From Kitasatospora indigofera (GTDB lineage Bacteria > Actinomycetota > Actinomycetes > Streptomycetales > Streptomycetaceae): 64,000 bases of DNA. This document shows, piece after piece, positions 7,104 to 16,342 of this stretch. Numbering within the stretch: the first letter of the stretch is position 1; every line of letters begins with the position of its first letter. The translations under genes and the position numbers were made by a program. Under the pieces are notes generated by a model. It was given only the letters and a program-made list of their open reading frames with translations, was not told the origin of the DNA and searched no databases. The stretch spans positions 57,391-121,390 of the forward strand of contig NZ_BNBO01000019.1 in assembly GCF_014655955.1 (NCBI RefSeq), read 5' to 3'.

Positions 7104-8261
7104 ATGACCACCATCACCCACCACCCCGTCCTCATCGTCGGCGCCGGCCTCGGCGGCCTCACCCTGGCCCGGGTCCTGCACGTCCACGGCATCGAGGCCG
7201 CGGTCTTCGACCTGGACGCCTCGCCGGCCGCCCGGGCCCAGGGCGGCATGCTCGACATCCACGAGGAGTCCGGCCAGGCCGCGCTGGCCGCCGCCGGTCT
7301 GCTGGAGGAGTTCCGCCCGTTGGTCCACCTCGGCGGGCAGGCCGTGCGGGTCCTCGACCGGCACGCCGTCGTCCACCTCGACGAGGAGGACGAGGGTGAC
7401 GGGGACCGCCCCGAGGTCGAGCGCGGACACCTTCGCGACCTGCTGCTGGACTCCCTTCCGGCGGGCACCGTCCGCTGGGGTGCCAAGGTCACCGGGGCCC
7501 GCGCGGTCGGCGGCGGCCGCCACGAGGTGACCTTCGCCGACGGCACCGTCCTCAGCACCGACCTGCTGGTCGGCGCCGACGGGGCGTGGTCCCGGATCCG
7601 CCCGCTGGTCTCCGACGCGCTCCCGCTGTACACCGGGGTGTCCTTCGTCGAGGTGGAGCTGCGCGAAGCCGACCGGCGCCACCCGGAGAGCGCCGCCCTG
7701 CTGGGCGGCGGCATGTTCTTCGCCCTGGGCGAGGACCGCGGCTTCCTCGCCCACCGGGAGCCCGACGGCAGCCTGCACGTCTACACGGCGTTCAGGGCGG
7801 CGGAGGACTGGCTCTCCGGCGTGGACTTCACCGACCCGGACACCCGGGTCGCGAAGGCGGCCGTGCTGGAGCACTTCACCGGCTGGGACGAGCGGCTGCG
7901 CGCGCTGGTCGCCGACGCCGACGGCCCGCTGGTCGCCCGTCCGGTGCACGCGCTGCCGGTCGGCCACAGCTGGGAGCGCACCCCCGGCGTCACACTGCTC
8001 GGCGACGCGGCCCATGTGATGTCCCCCTTCGCGGGTGAGGGCGCCAACATGGCCATGCTCGACGGGGCCGAACTGGGCCTGGCCCTCGCCGCGCACCCGG
8101 GTGACACCGAGGCGGGCCTCGCCGCGTACGAGAAGGCCCTCCTCCCGCGGGCCACCGCCGCCGCGGCCGCGTCGGCCGAGGGCCTGGCGCTCTGCTTCCG
8201 CCAGGACGCGCCGCAGGGGCTGCTCGACATGTTCGCCGGCGGCCCCGGCCAGGCCGGCTGA
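7104..8261 (+). CDS. FAD-dependent monooxygenase, TetX-like
   Basis: 385 residues, ATG preceded by AAGGAG. It shows the group-A flavoprotein monooxygenase signature: an N-terminal Rossmann motif GAGLGGLTLARVL with an acidic residue ending the second strand (FDLD), a central GADGAWSRIRPLV motif, and GDAAHVMSPFAGEGANMA near residue 300 for FAD ribityl/pyrophosphate binding. Gly-Glu-Gly in the last motif and the YTGVSFVE segment resemble the tetracycline-inactivating TetX family. It hydroxylates an aromatic or polyketide substrate using NAD(P)H and O2. The upstream TetR gene suggests substrate-induced expression. Whether it accepts tetracyclines cannot be told from sequence alone. Confidence 0.9.
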   Translation: MTTITHHPVLIVGAGLGGLTLARVLHVHGIEAAVFDLDASPAARAQGGMLDIHEESGQAALAAAGLLEEFRPLVHLGGQAVRVLDRHAVVHLDEEDEGDGDRPEVERGHLRDLLLDSLPAGTVRWGAKVTGARAVGGGRHEVTFADGTVLSTDLLVGADGAWSRIRPLVSDALPLYTGVSFVEVELREADRRHPESAALLGGGMFFALGEDRGFLAHREPDGSLHVYTAFRAAEDWLSGVDFTDPDTRVAKAAVLEHFTGWDERLRALVADADGPLVARPVHALPVGHSWERTPGVTLLGDAAHVMSPFAGEGANMAMLDGAELGLALAAHPGDTEAGLAAYEKALLPRATAAAAASAEGLALCFRQDAPQGLLDMFAGGPGQAG

Positions 8262-8524
8262 CCGGCGGGACGCCCGCGCTCAGGGGTGGATCGGGCGCAC
8301 GGTGGCGGTGGCGGTGCGGGCCGGTGCGGGCCGGTGCGGGCCGGGTCGGGCCGGGCCGGTGGCCGGGCGGGAGGATGCGGTGTTGGCGCCGGCGGGGTAG
8401 GTGGCGCCGGCGGGGGAGCGGGGTGGGCGGGTTCGGGCCGCCGGCGTCCGTTGTGACCAAGGGCACACGGTTCGGTGCTGGCAGGTCCTCGACATCAGGC
8501 GTGTGAGAAGTCTGGCCAAGGTTC

Positions 8525-8553
8525 TGACTCCTCGGTAACTTACCCGTGCGTAG
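8525..8553. promoter_or_regulatory. possible weak copy of the lipid-locus operator upstream of the lipase gene
   Basis: TGACTCCTCGGTAA (8525-8538) and TTACCCGTGCGTAG (8540-8553) lie head to tail with one base between them. They resemble the TTACTnnnnAGTAA pairs at 16343 and 19572 (one or two extra mismatches per site, and 15 rather than 16 bp periodicity). The centre also forms GGTAACTTACC, a perfect short palindrome. The rest of 8262-8611 shows no gene. Confidence 0.4.
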
Positions 8554-8611
8554 GCGGAGTTCGCCGCCTCGGAGTGCATGCATGCCTCGACCCCCCACCC
8601 GAAGGACAGTC

Positions 8612-9580
8612 ATGCCTGGAACCCCTCACCCCGTGCTGCCCGGAACCAGATCCGATACCCGTACCGGTACCGGTGTCCGCCGTCGGATCGCCACCGCACT
8701 CGCCGGCCTCGGCCTGCTCGCGGCCACCGTGATCGCCGCCGCCCCCGCCCAGGCCGGCACCGCCCAGGCCGCCGCCACCGACCCCGTCGCGGCCGCCAAG
8801 GCCCTGGCCGCCCCGCTGGTGCCGGGCGCCAACAACTGGTCCTGCCGGCCGAGCGCGGCCCACCCCCGGCCGGTGGTGCTGGTGCACGGGACCTTCGCCA
8901 ACGGCTCCGTCAACTGGCTGCCCATCGCCCCCACCCTTGCCGCCGAGGGCTACTGCGTCTTCGCGTTGACCTACGGCGAGCAGCCCGGGATCCCGATCCT
9001 GCGCGCGATCGCCCCGGTGCCCGACTCGGCCCGCCAGCTCGCCACCTTCGTCGACGGCGTGCTGGCCGCGACCGGCGCGGCCAAGGCCGACCTGGTCGGG
9101 CACAGCCAGGGCGGCGGCCTGACGCCGCGCTACTACCTGAAGTTCGAGGGCGGCGCGGCCAAGGTGCACACCCTGGTGGGCCTCGCCCCCAGCAACCACG
9201 GGACGACCCTGCTCGGCCTCGCCACCCTCGCGCAGTCCATCCCCGGCGCGATGGACATCGTCGGCTCCGCCTGCCCCGCCTGCGCGGACCAGGTGGTCGG
9301 CTCGGACGTCCTCACCCGGCTCAACGCCGGTGGCGACACCGTCCCGGGCGTCTCGTACACCGTCATCTACACCCGCTACGACGAGGTGGTGACCCCGTAC
9401 CGGACCCAGGCCCTGAGCGGTCCGGACGTGCACAACGTGCTGGTGCAGGACCTCTGCCCGGCCAACAGCCCGGACCACGTGCTGATGGCCTTCGACCCGG
9501 TGGTGCGGCACGAGATCCGGCACGCGCTCGACTCGGCCCACGTCGGTGAGGCCGACTGCTGGGCGAACCTCACCGGCTGA
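8612..9580 (+). CDS. secreted lipase/esterase (alpha/beta hydrolase, lipase class 2)
   Basis: 322 residues; the ATG at 8612 is chosen for its GAAGGA ribosome-binding site and because it leads straight into a signal peptide (VRRRIATALAGLGLLAAT...APAQAG, cleavage near residue 46). The mature enzyme shows PVVLVHGTF (oxyanion region), the nucleophile elbow GHSQGG with Ser165, a likely acid in YTRYDEVV and a likely catalytic His in SPDHVLM. Cysteine pairs (SCRP/YCVF, CPACA, LCPA/DCW) suggest disulphides. It should hydrolyse acylglycerols or esters outside the cell, and could supply fatty acids to the degradation locus at 12.8-21.4 kb. Confidence 0.92.
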   Translation: MPGTPHPVLPGTRSDTRTGTGVRRRIATALAGLGLLAATVIAAAPAQAGTAQAAATDPVAAAKALAAPLVPGANNWSCRPSAAHPRPVVLVHGTFANGSVNWLPIAPTLAAEGYCVFALTYGEQPGIPILRAIAPVPDSARQLATFVDGVLAATGAAKADLVGHSQGGGLTPRYYLKFEGGAAKVHTLVGLAPSNHGTTLLGLATLAQSIPGAMDIVGSACPACADQVVGSDVLTRLNAGGDTVPGVSYTVIYTRYDEVVTPYRTQALSGPDVHNVLVQDLCPANSPDHVLMAFDPVVRHEIRHALDSAHVGEADCWANLTG

Positions 9581-9665
9581 ACCCGCCCGGGGCCGCAGCC
9601 CGGCCCCGGCACCCGTTGCCCCGTCCGGGGCCCCGAGGCCCCCACCTCGGACGGCCCCGCCCGGT

Positions 9666-9698
9666 GGCCCCCGCCCCCGCCCCGCGCGGGCGGGGGCC
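9666..9698 (+). terminator. stem-loop terminator after the lipase gene
   Basis: GGCCCCCGCC (9666-9675) pairs perfectly with GGCGGGGGCC (9689-9698), 86 nt after the stop codon and 51 nt before the next start. No T-run follows. Confidence 0.6.
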
Positions 9699-9749
9699 TT
9701 CGGCCGGTCCACCGGCCGCCGTCCTGAATCCCGCCTTGAGGAGCTGGGA

Positions 9750-12740
9750 ATGCACCTGAGGACACCGCACCTGAGCACACCGCCCCTGAGGAAGTACCGC
9801 CCGCAGGTCCCGCACCCGCACGTCCCGCACCCCTACACCCCGCACCCGGACACGCCGCACCCGGACACGCCGGGCCGAGCGGTACCCCGTACCGCCGCCG
9901 CCCCAACCGCTGACGCCCGTACCGCCGCCAGCAGCGCGGCCGCCGTCCGCCCCGGGCCGCGCCGCCCGCGTCGTCGGGCCGCCGCCGTCCTGGCCGTCGC
10001 CGCCACCGTCCTCGCGCTCGCCGCCCCGACCCCCTCGGCCGGTGCCCCCGCCGCCGCGACCGACCTCTGCGGCGGCCGGTGCCTCGACATCCTGCCGCCC
10101 GGCGAGAACGGCAACGCGACCCTCGCGGACATCCTCGGCAACCGCGCCTTCGGCACCCGCCCGGCCCACACCGACGACCAGCTCGCTCCTTACGCCGCCC
10201 TCGCCCAGGCCTACCCCACGCTCACCGCGGCGCAGTTGAGCGGCTTCTTCAACGACGCCTCGTTCGGCGTGCCGGCGGGTCAGGTGGCGGGCAGCATCAG
10301 CCCCCGGCCGGACGTCACCATCGTCCGGGACAAGGCCACCGGCGTCCCGCACATCACCGGTACCACCCGCTACGGCACCGAGTACGGCGCCGGCTACGCG
10401 GCCGCCCAGGACCGCCTCTGGGTGATGGACCTGTTCCGTCACGTCGGCCGCGGCCAGCTCTCCGGCTTCGCCGGCGGAGCCGCCGCCAACCGGCAGCTGG
10501 AGCAGAGCTTCTGGCAGGCCGCGCCCTACACCGAGGCCGAACTCCAGCAGCAGGTGGACAGCACCTTCGGCACCGGTCCGCGCGCCCGGCAGGCCCTCGC
10601 CGACGCCCAGGCCTACCTGGACGGCATCAACACCTACATCGACAAGGTCTACCGCGAGCGGACCTTCCCCGGTGAGTACGACCTGACCGGCCACATCGAC
10701 TGGTTCACCAACGCGGGCGGGATCGACCACTTCCAGCTGACCGACCTGGTGGCCCTGGCCTCCGTGGTCGGCGCGCTGTTCGGCTCCGGCGGCGGCGGTG
10801 AACTCGCCTCCGCGCAGGTGAAGTCGGCCGCCGGGGCGAAGTACGGGCCGGCCGCCGGCGACGCGCTCTGGACCTCGCTGCGCGAGCCCGACGACCCCGA
10901 GGCGGTCCGGACCCTGCACGACGGGCAGAGCTTCCCGTACGCGCAGCCCCCCGCGGACCCGCGGGGCACCGCACTGCCCGACCCCGGTTCGGTCGTTCCC
11001 GAGCCGATGGTCCAGGACGCCACCGGCACCGGCACCTCCGCCGCTCCGACCGCCGCCGCCGGCGTGCTGCCGGGCAACCTGCTGACCGCGAAGCACGGCA
11101 TGTCCAACGCCCTGGTGGTGTCCGGGAAGTACACCGACGACGGCCACCCGGTGGCCGTGTTCGGTCCGCAGACCGGCTACTTCGCTCCGCAGCTCCTGAT
11201 GCTGGAGGAGCTCCAGGGCCCCGGCATCAGCGCCCGCGGCGCGGCCTTCGCCGGGCTCAGCTTCTACGTCGAACTCGGCCGCGGCCAGGACTACGCCTGG
11301 AGCGCCACCTCCGCCGGCCAGGACATCACCGACACGTACGCCGTTCCGCTCTGCACCACCGACGGGACGCCCGTGACCCTCGCCGCCAACTCCTACCTGT
11401 GGCACGGCACCTGCACTCCGATGGAGCGACTGGAGCGGAAGAACAGCTGGGCGCCGACCACCGCCGACAGCACCGCCGCGGGCTCGTACACACTGGTGAT
11501 GAACCGGACCGCGTACGGGCTGGTCTCGGCCCGGGGGACGGTCGGCGGACAGCCCGTCGCCTTCACCTCGCTGCGTTCCACCTACCGCCACGAGGCCGAC
11601 TCGATCGTCGGCTTCCAGATGCTCAACGACCCGGCCGCGGTGCATGATCCGGCGAGCTTCCAGCAGGCCGCGCAGAACATCAACTACACCTTCAACTGGT
11701 TCTACGCGGACTCCGCCCACACCGCGTACTACAACTCCGGCAGCAACCCCGTGCGCGCCGACGGGGTCGACCCCGGCCTGCCGGTGCTCGCCCAACCCGC
11801 CTACGAATGGCAGGACTTCGACCCGGTGGCGAACACCGCCCGGTACATCCCGGCCGACCGGCACCCGCAGTCCGTCGACCAGGACTACTACATCTCCTGG
11901 AACAACAAGCAGGCCGACGGCGTGGGCCCGGCCGGTTTCGGCAACGGCTCCGTGCACCGGGGGGACCTGCTGGACGACCGGGTGAAGACGCTGGTCACGG
12001 GTGGGACGAAGGTCGGCCGGGCCGCGCTGGTGCAGGCGATGGAGAGCGCGGCGCTGACGGACCTGCGGGCCGAGGACGTGCTGCCCGACCTGCTGCGGGT
12101 GATCCGCGGCGCGCCGGTCACCGACCCGGCGCAGGCCGCCGCGGTGCAGAAGCTGGCGGCCTGGCAGGCCGCGGGCGGGTTGCGGCGGGAGACCTCGGCC
12201 GGCAGCCACGTGTACGCCGACGCCGAGGCGATCCGGATCCTGGACGCCTGGTGGCCGCTGCTGGCCGAGGCCGAGTTCCGTCCGGGCATGGGGGACCCGC
12301 TGTTCGCGGCACTGACCGGCGCCCTCCAGATCAACGAGTCGCCCTCCGGCGGCCAGAGCGGCCCGCTCGGCGGCGGCCCGGTCTCCGCCAACGAGTCGGT
12401 GCCGCACAAGGGTTCCGCCTTCCAGTACGGCTGGTGGAGCTACGTGGACAAGGACCTGCGGTCCGTCCTCGGCGGGCCGGTGGCCGGCCCGCTGGCCCGG
12501 CCGTTCTGCGGCGGCGGCGATCCGGCCGCGTGCCGGCGGGTCCTGCTGGACAGTCTCCAGCAGGCCGCCGGCCGGACCGCCGCCCAGGTCTACCCGGGCG
12601 ACGCCGACTGCGCGGCCGGTGACCAGTGGTGTGCCGACACCATCGTCCAGCGTCCGCTGGGCGGGGTGACCGACGCCAGGAGCACCTGGCAGAACCGGCC
12701 CACGTACCAGCAGGTGGTGCAGTTCCAGAGCCACCGCTGA
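9750..12740 (+). CDS. secreted penicillin-acylase-family Ntn hydrolase
   Basis: 996 residues, ATG at 9750 with GAGGAG about 6 nt upstream. An unusual His/Pro-rich tract (PHPHVPHPYTPHPDTPHPD-like, about residues 20-40) precedes a Sec-type signal (RRRAAAVLAVAATVLALAA, ~75-95). The body is that of penicillin/aculeacin/AHL acylases: an alpha-chain region (FGVPHITGTTRYG... AAQDRLWVMDLFRHVGRGQLS) and the autoprocessing site GM-SNALVV, where Ser452 would become the N-terminal nucleophile of the beta chain. GPQTGY and a downstream Asn-containing core follow. Substrates in the family include beta-lactams, N-acyl-homoserine lactones and lipopeptides; this one's is unknown. A large hairpin ends the gene. 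Confidence 0.9.
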   Translation: MHLRTPHLSTPPLRKYRPQVPHPHVPHPYTPHPDTPHPDTPGRAVPRTAAAPTADARTAASSAAAVRPGPRRPRRRAAAVLAVAATVLALAAPTPSAGAPAAATDLCGGRCLDILPPGENGNATLADILGNRAFGTRPAHTDDQLAPYAALAQAYPTLTAAQLSGFFNDASFGVPAGQVAGSISPRPDVTIVRDKATGVPHITGTTRYGTEYGAGYAAAQDRLWVMDLFRHVGRGQLSGFAGGAAANRQLEQSFWQAAPYTEAELQQQVDSTFGTGPRARQALADAQAYLDGINTYIDKVYRERTFPGEYDLTGHIDWFTNAGGIDHFQLTDLVALASVVGALFGSGGGGELASAQVKSAAGAKYGPAAGDALWTSLREPDDPEAVRTLHDGQSFPYAQPPADPRGTALPDPGSVVPEPMVQDATGTGTSAAPTAAAGVLPGNLLTAKHGMSNALVVSGKYTDDGHPVAVFGPQTGYFAPQLLMLEELQGPGISARGAAFAGLSFYVELGRGQDYAWSATSAGQDITDTYAVPLCTTDGTPVTLAANSYLWHGTCTPMERLERKNSWAPTTADSTAAGSYTLVMNRTAYGLVSARGTVGGQPVAFTSLRSTYRHEADSIVGFQMLNDPAAVHDPASFQQAAQNINYTFNWFYADSAHTAYYNSGSNPVRADGVDPGLPVLAQPAYEWQDFDPVANTARYIPADRHPQSVDQDYYISWNNKQADGVGPAGFGNGSVHRGDLLDDRVKTLVTGGTKVGRAALVQAMESAALTDLRAEDVLPDLLRVIRGAPVTDPAQAAAVQKLAAWQAAGGLRRETSAGSHVYADAEAIRILDAWWPLLAEAEFRPGMGDPLFAALTGALQINESPSGGQSGPLGGGPVSANESVPHKGSAFQYGWWSYVDKDLRSVLGGPVAGPLARPFCGGGDPAACRRVLLDSLQQAAGRTAAQVYPGDADCAAGDQWCADTIVQRPLGGVTDARSTWQNRPTYQQVVQFQSHR

Positions 12741-12748
12741 CGGTGTGC

Positions 12749-12804
12749 GGGCCCGGCCCGCGCCCGCTCCCCGCCGGTACGGGGAGGACGCGCGGGCCGG
12801 GCCC
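12749..12804. terminator. bidirectional terminator between convergent acylase and acyl-CoA ligase genes
   Basis: GGGCCCGGCCCGCGC (12749-12763) pairs perfectly with 12790-12804, enclosing a second small stem (CTCCCCG/CGGGGAG). It sits between convergent stops at 12740 and 12824 and should serve both strands. Confidence 0.75.
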
Positions 12805-12823
12805 GGGGCAGTCGCGCCGGTGA

Positions 12824-14779
12824 TCAGCCGTAGAGCAGCGCGACGTCCTCCCGGTACGCGGCCAGCACCGCCTCGCGCCTGACCTTCAGCGAGGGCGTGA
12901 GCAGGCCGCGCTCCTCGGTGAAGTCGCCCGCCACGATCCGTACCCGGCGGATGGACTCGGCCCGGGAGACCGTGCTGTTGACCTCGGCCACCGCGCGTTC
13001 GACCGCGGCCAGCACCGCCGGGTGGAGCGGGACGGCGCTGCTCAGCCGCCCGTTCGGCCGCCCGTCCGTGGTGGCCGGTGCCGTGCGGCGGGCGTCGGAG
13101 GGCAGGTGCGCGAGCTGCTGCCCGACCGCCTCGGTGTCCAGCGTGACCAGGGCACCGATGTAGGCACGGCCGTCGCCGACCACCAGGCACTGGCCGATCA
13201 GGGGGTGGGCGCGCAGCCGGTCCTCCATCGGCGCCGGGCTGACGTTCTTGCCGCCGCTGGTCACCAGGATCTCCTTCTTGCGGCCGGTGACGGTGAGGTA
13301 GCCGTCCTCGTCCAGCCGTCCGAGGTCGCCGGTAGCGAACCAATCCTCCGCCGGGGCGCGCCGCCCGCCGGGCCCCCGGTAGCCGGCGAACACCTGGCCG
13401 CCGCTGAGCAGCACCTCGCCGTCCGGTGCGATCCGCACGGCGGAGCCGGGCACCGGCTGCCCGACCGTACCGGGCCGGGGCCCCAGCGGCGGGTTCACCG
13501 TGGAGGGGCCGGTGGTCTCGGTGAGGCCGTAGCCCTCGTAGACCAGGACGCCCGCGCCCGCGAAGAACAGCAGCAGCTCCGGGGCCAGCGAGGAGCCGCC
13601 GCTGATCGCGTACCGGACCCGGCCGCCCAGCGCGGCCCGCACCTTGCGGTAGACCAGCAGGTCGTACATCCGGTGCGCGGCGCGCTCGCGCAGCGGCGGG
13701 CGCGGGCCCTCGCCGGCGAGCGCGGCCAGCTCCGCCCGGCCGTACCGGACGGCGGCCCGGACGGCGTTGTCGTACACCCGGCCCGCGCGCCGCCGCTCGG
13801 CCTCGACCCGCCCGAGCTGGTGGATCTTCTCGAACAGGTACGGCACCCCGACCAGGAAGGTCGCGCCGAACCCGGCCAGGTCGGGCCGCAGTTCGGCCGG
13901 CTTCAGCGAGGGACTGTGGCCGAACCGGATCCGGGCGTGCACGCAGGCGACCTGGGTCATCCGGCCCAGCACGTGGGCCAGCGGCAGGAAGAGAAGGGTG
14001 GCGGCCGGCTCGTCGGAGACCGCCTCGAAGACCGGATGCAGCAGCGCGTGGCAGTTCGCCGCCTCGTCCAGGAAGTTGCCGTGGGTGAGCGGGCAGCCCT
14101 TGGGCCGGCCGGTGGTCCCGGAGGTGTAGATCACGGTCGCCTCGGTGGCCGGGGTCTGCAAGGCCCGGCGGTGCGCCAGTTCGCCGTCCGGGACGCTCGC
14201 GCCCCGGACGGCCAGGTCCGCCACCGCGCCCTGGTCCAGCCGCCACAGCACCGGTTCGGCCGTACCGGTGGCCCGCATCGCCGCCTGCGCCTCGGCGATC
14301 GCTGCGGCACAGGCCGCGTCCTCGGCCACGACGGCGACCGCGCCGGAGTCGCGCAGGATCCACTCGGCCTGCCCGGCGGCGGCGGTCGGGTAGACCGGCA
14401 CCACCGCCGCGCCGCAGGCCCAGGCGGCGAAGTCCAGCAGGGTCCACTCGTAGCAGGTCCGGGCCATCAGGGCGATCCGGTCGCCGGGGGCGATGCCGGC
14501 GGCGATCAGGCCCTTGGCGGTGGCGCTCACCTCGGTGGCGAAGGCGGCGGCGGTGACGTCCGCCCACTCGCCGGCGGCTGTCCGGCGGGAGACGACCACC
14601 GCGTCCGGCGCCTCGGCGGCGTTGCGGTAGGGCAGTTCGGAGAGGCTGCCCCGACGGCTCGGCGGGACGAGGTGCGGACGGCGGGCCTCGACCACCACCG
14701 GGCCTTCGCGGGTGACCTCCACGACGGCGGCCGCGCGCAGGCGGTCGGTGCGACGGGCACGGGTGAGGGGGATTCCCAT
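12824..14779 (-). CDS. long-chain fatty-acid--CoA ligase (AMP-forming)
   Basis: 651 residues; the ATG at 14779 has a GGAGGC ribosome-binding site. AMP-binding superfamily motifs: P-loop YTSGTTGRPKG, YEGYGLTETTGPS (A5 region), ATGDLG (A7), GRKKEILVTSGGKN (A8) and a C-terminal lysine in PSLKVRREAV (A10). Length and the LFLPLAHVLGR segment fit the FadD15-type long-chain acyl-CoA synthetases. It activates fatty acids to acyl-CoA with ATP. The thiolase gene lies 107 bp upstream on the same strand, probably in one transcript from the operator-bearing promoter at 16.3 kb. Confidence 0.93.
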   Translation of the reverse strand: MGIPLTRARRTDRLRAAAVVEVTREGPVVVEARRPHLVPPSRRGSLSELPYRNAAEAPDAVVVSRRTAAGEWADVTAAAFATEVSATAKGLIAAGIAPGDRIALMARTCYEWTLLDFAAWACGAAVVPVYPTAAAGQAEWILRDSGAVAVVAEDAACAAAIAEAQAAMRATGTAEPVLWRLDQGAVADLAVRGASVPDGELAHRRALQTPATEATVIYTSGTTGRPKGCPLTHGNFLDEAANCHALLHPVFEAVSDEPAATLLFLPLAHVLGRMTQVACVHARIRFGHSPSLKPAELRPDLAGFGATFLVGVPYLFEKIHQLGRVEAERRRAGRVYDNAVRAAVRYGRAELAALAGEGPRPPLRERAAHRMYDLLVYRKVRAALGGRVRYAISGGSSLAPELLLFFAGAGVLVYEGYGLTETTGPSTVNPPLGPRPGTVGQPVPGSAVRIAPDGEVLLSGGQVFAGYRGPGGRRAPAEDWFATGDLGRLDEDGYLTVTGRKKEILVTSGGKNVSPAPMEDRLRAHPLIGQCLVVGDGRAYIGALVTLDTEAVGQQLAHLPSDARRTAPATTDGRPNGRLSSAVPLHPAVLAAVERAVAEVNSTVSRAESIRRVRIVAGDFTEERGLLTPSLKVRREAVLAAYREDVALLYG

Positions 14780-14886
14780 GGATGCCTCCGGTGCTGGCTC
14801 GGGTGGGGGCGTGAAGGTTGCCCGGGAGGGCCGGGCCGGGTCCTGGCTCTCGCGGCGGGGCGGGGCCGGGCGGGGCGGGCGGGGGT

Positions 14887-16230
14887 TCAGGCCTCCAGCA
14901 GCGCCGCGATGCCCTGGCCGCCGGCCGCGCAGACGGAGATCAGCCCGCGCACCGGCCGGCCGCGAACCCCGCCGTCCGCCCGGAGTTCGTGCAGGAGCTT
15001 GGCCAGCGTCGCGGTGATCCGCCCGCCGGTGGCCGCGAACGGGTGTCCGGCGGCCAGCGAGGACCCGGTGACGTTGAGGCGCGCCCGGTCCAGCGGCCCC
15101 AGCGCGTCCGGCAGGCCGAGCCGCTCCGCGCAGAAGGTCTCGTCCTCCCAGGCCTTCAGGGTGGCCAGCACCTGTGAGGCGAAGGCCTCGTGGATCTCGT
15201 AGCGGTCGAGGTCGGCGAAGGTGAGCCCGTTGCGGGCCAGCAGCCGGGGTACCGCGAAGACCGGGGCGGTCAGCAGTCCGTCCCGGCCGGTGACGAAGTC
15301 GACGGCGGCCACCTCGGTGTCCACCAGGTAGGCCGTCGGGGTGAGGCCGCGGGCGGCGGCCCAGTCCTCGGAGGCGAGCAGGACGACCGAGGCGCCGTCG
15401 CTCAGCGGGGTGGAGTTGCCCGCCGTCATGGTGGCGCCGACGGGCGCGCCCGGACGGGTCCCGAAGGGGTCCCGCAGGCCCTCGCCGAACACCGGCTTCA
15501 GCCGGGCGAGCCGCTCGACCGTGGTGTCGGGGCGCAGGTTCTGGTCGCGGGTGAGCCCCCGGTAGGGCGTGATCAGGTCGTCGAAGAACCCGCGCTCGTA
15601 CGCGGCGTGCAGCCGCCGGTGGCCGGCGGCCGCGAGTTCGTCCTGTTCGGCGCGGCCGATGCCCCACTCCAGCGCCGTCACCGCGGCGTGCTCACCCATC
15701 GAGAGGCCGGTCCGGGGTTCGGAGTTGGCCGGGATGTCGGGGCGTAGCTGGCCCGGGCGCAGCCCGGCGAGCAGGCCGCCGGCGCGCCGCGCGGCCGAGG
15801 GTGCGTGCCGCACCTTGAGCAGCAGCCGGCGCAGGTCGTCGTTCAGCCCGATCGGGGCGTCGCTGACGGTGTCCACGCCGCCGGCCACGGCGCACTCGCT
15901 CTGCCCGAGAGCGATCTTGGCGGCGGTCAGTGCCACCGTCTCCAGCCCGGTGCCGCAGGCCTGCTGGAGGTCGTAGGCGGGAGTCCGGGGGTCGAGCCGG
16001 CTGCCGAGGACGACCTCGCGGGCGAGGTTGAAGTCCCGGGCGTGCTTGAGCACCGCGCCGGCCGCGAACTCCCCGAGCCGGACGCCGGCCAGGTCGTACC
16101 GCTCGACCAGGCCGTCCAGGGCGGCGCCGAGCATCTCCTGGTTGGAGGCCCGGGCGTAGGGGCCGCCGGCCCGGGCGAAGGGGATGCGGTTGCCCCCGAT
16201 GATCGCTACGCGGCGTACGGTCCGGGCCAT
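14887..16230 (-). CDS. acetyl-CoA C-acyltransferase (thiolase, FadA2/FadI-like)
   Basis: 447 residues, ATG at 16230 after AGGAGG. Catalytic residues of thiolases are in place: nucleophile Cys92 (QQACGTGLE), His396 (AAGHPFA) and Cys434 (SVCAAGGQG). HEAFA replaces the more common NEAFA. It should cleave 3-ketoacyl-CoA to acetyl-CoA in beta-oxidation. The locus order (thiolase divergent from a FabG4-type reductase and an HtdX-type hydratase) recalls the mycobacterial htdX-fabG4-fadA2 neighbourhood. It shares a divergent control region with the next gene. Confidence 0.93.
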   Translation of the reverse strand: MARTVRRVAIIGGNRIPFARAGGPYARASNQEMLGAALDGLVERYDLAGVRLGEFAAGAVLKHARDFNLAREVVLGSRLDPRTPAYDLQQACGTGLETVALTAAKIALGQSECAVAGGVDTVSDAPIGLNDDLRRLLLKVRHAPSAARRAGGLLAGLRPGQLRPDIPANSEPRTGLSMGEHAAVTALEWGIGRAEQDELAAAGHRRLHAAYERGFFDDLITPYRGLTRDQNLRPDTTVERLARLKPVFGEGLRDPFGTRPGAPVGATMTAGNSTPLSDGASVVLLASEDWAAARGLTPTAYLVDTEVAAVDFVTGRDGLLTAPVFAVPRLLARNGLTFADLDRYEIHEAFASQVLATLKAWEDETFCAERLGLPDALGPLDRARLNVTGSSLAAGHPFAATGGRITATLAKLLHELRADGGVRGRPVRGLISVCAAGGQGIAALLEA

Positions 16231-16242
16231 CGGTGTTCCTCC

Positions 16243-16278
16243 TGCGGGTGCGGGTGCGGGTGCGGGTGCGGGTGCGGG
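16243..16278. repeat. six hexamer repeats (TGCGGG) in the thiolase leader
   Basis: Six perfect TGCGGG units run from 16243 to 16278, directly upstream of the thiolase ribosome-binding site. A slippage-prone tract in a leader; no function assigned. Confidence 0.8.
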
Positions 16279-16342
16279 GGTGTGGGGGCGGGGGACAGGG
16301 CTGGGCCGGGCCGGGGCTGGCGCCCGACCGGCCCCAGGGTAT

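Noticed and set aside
8546..8611. Longer N-terminus of the lipase from 8546
   Set aside because: It has no ribosome-binding site, and the ATG at 8612 has GAAGGA and leads directly into a signal peptide.
9570..14567. Minus-strand frame of 1665 codons across the acylase and acyl-CoA ligase genes
   Set aside because: It crosses a bidirectional terminator and two well-supported genes in other frames; the composition is that of a shadow.
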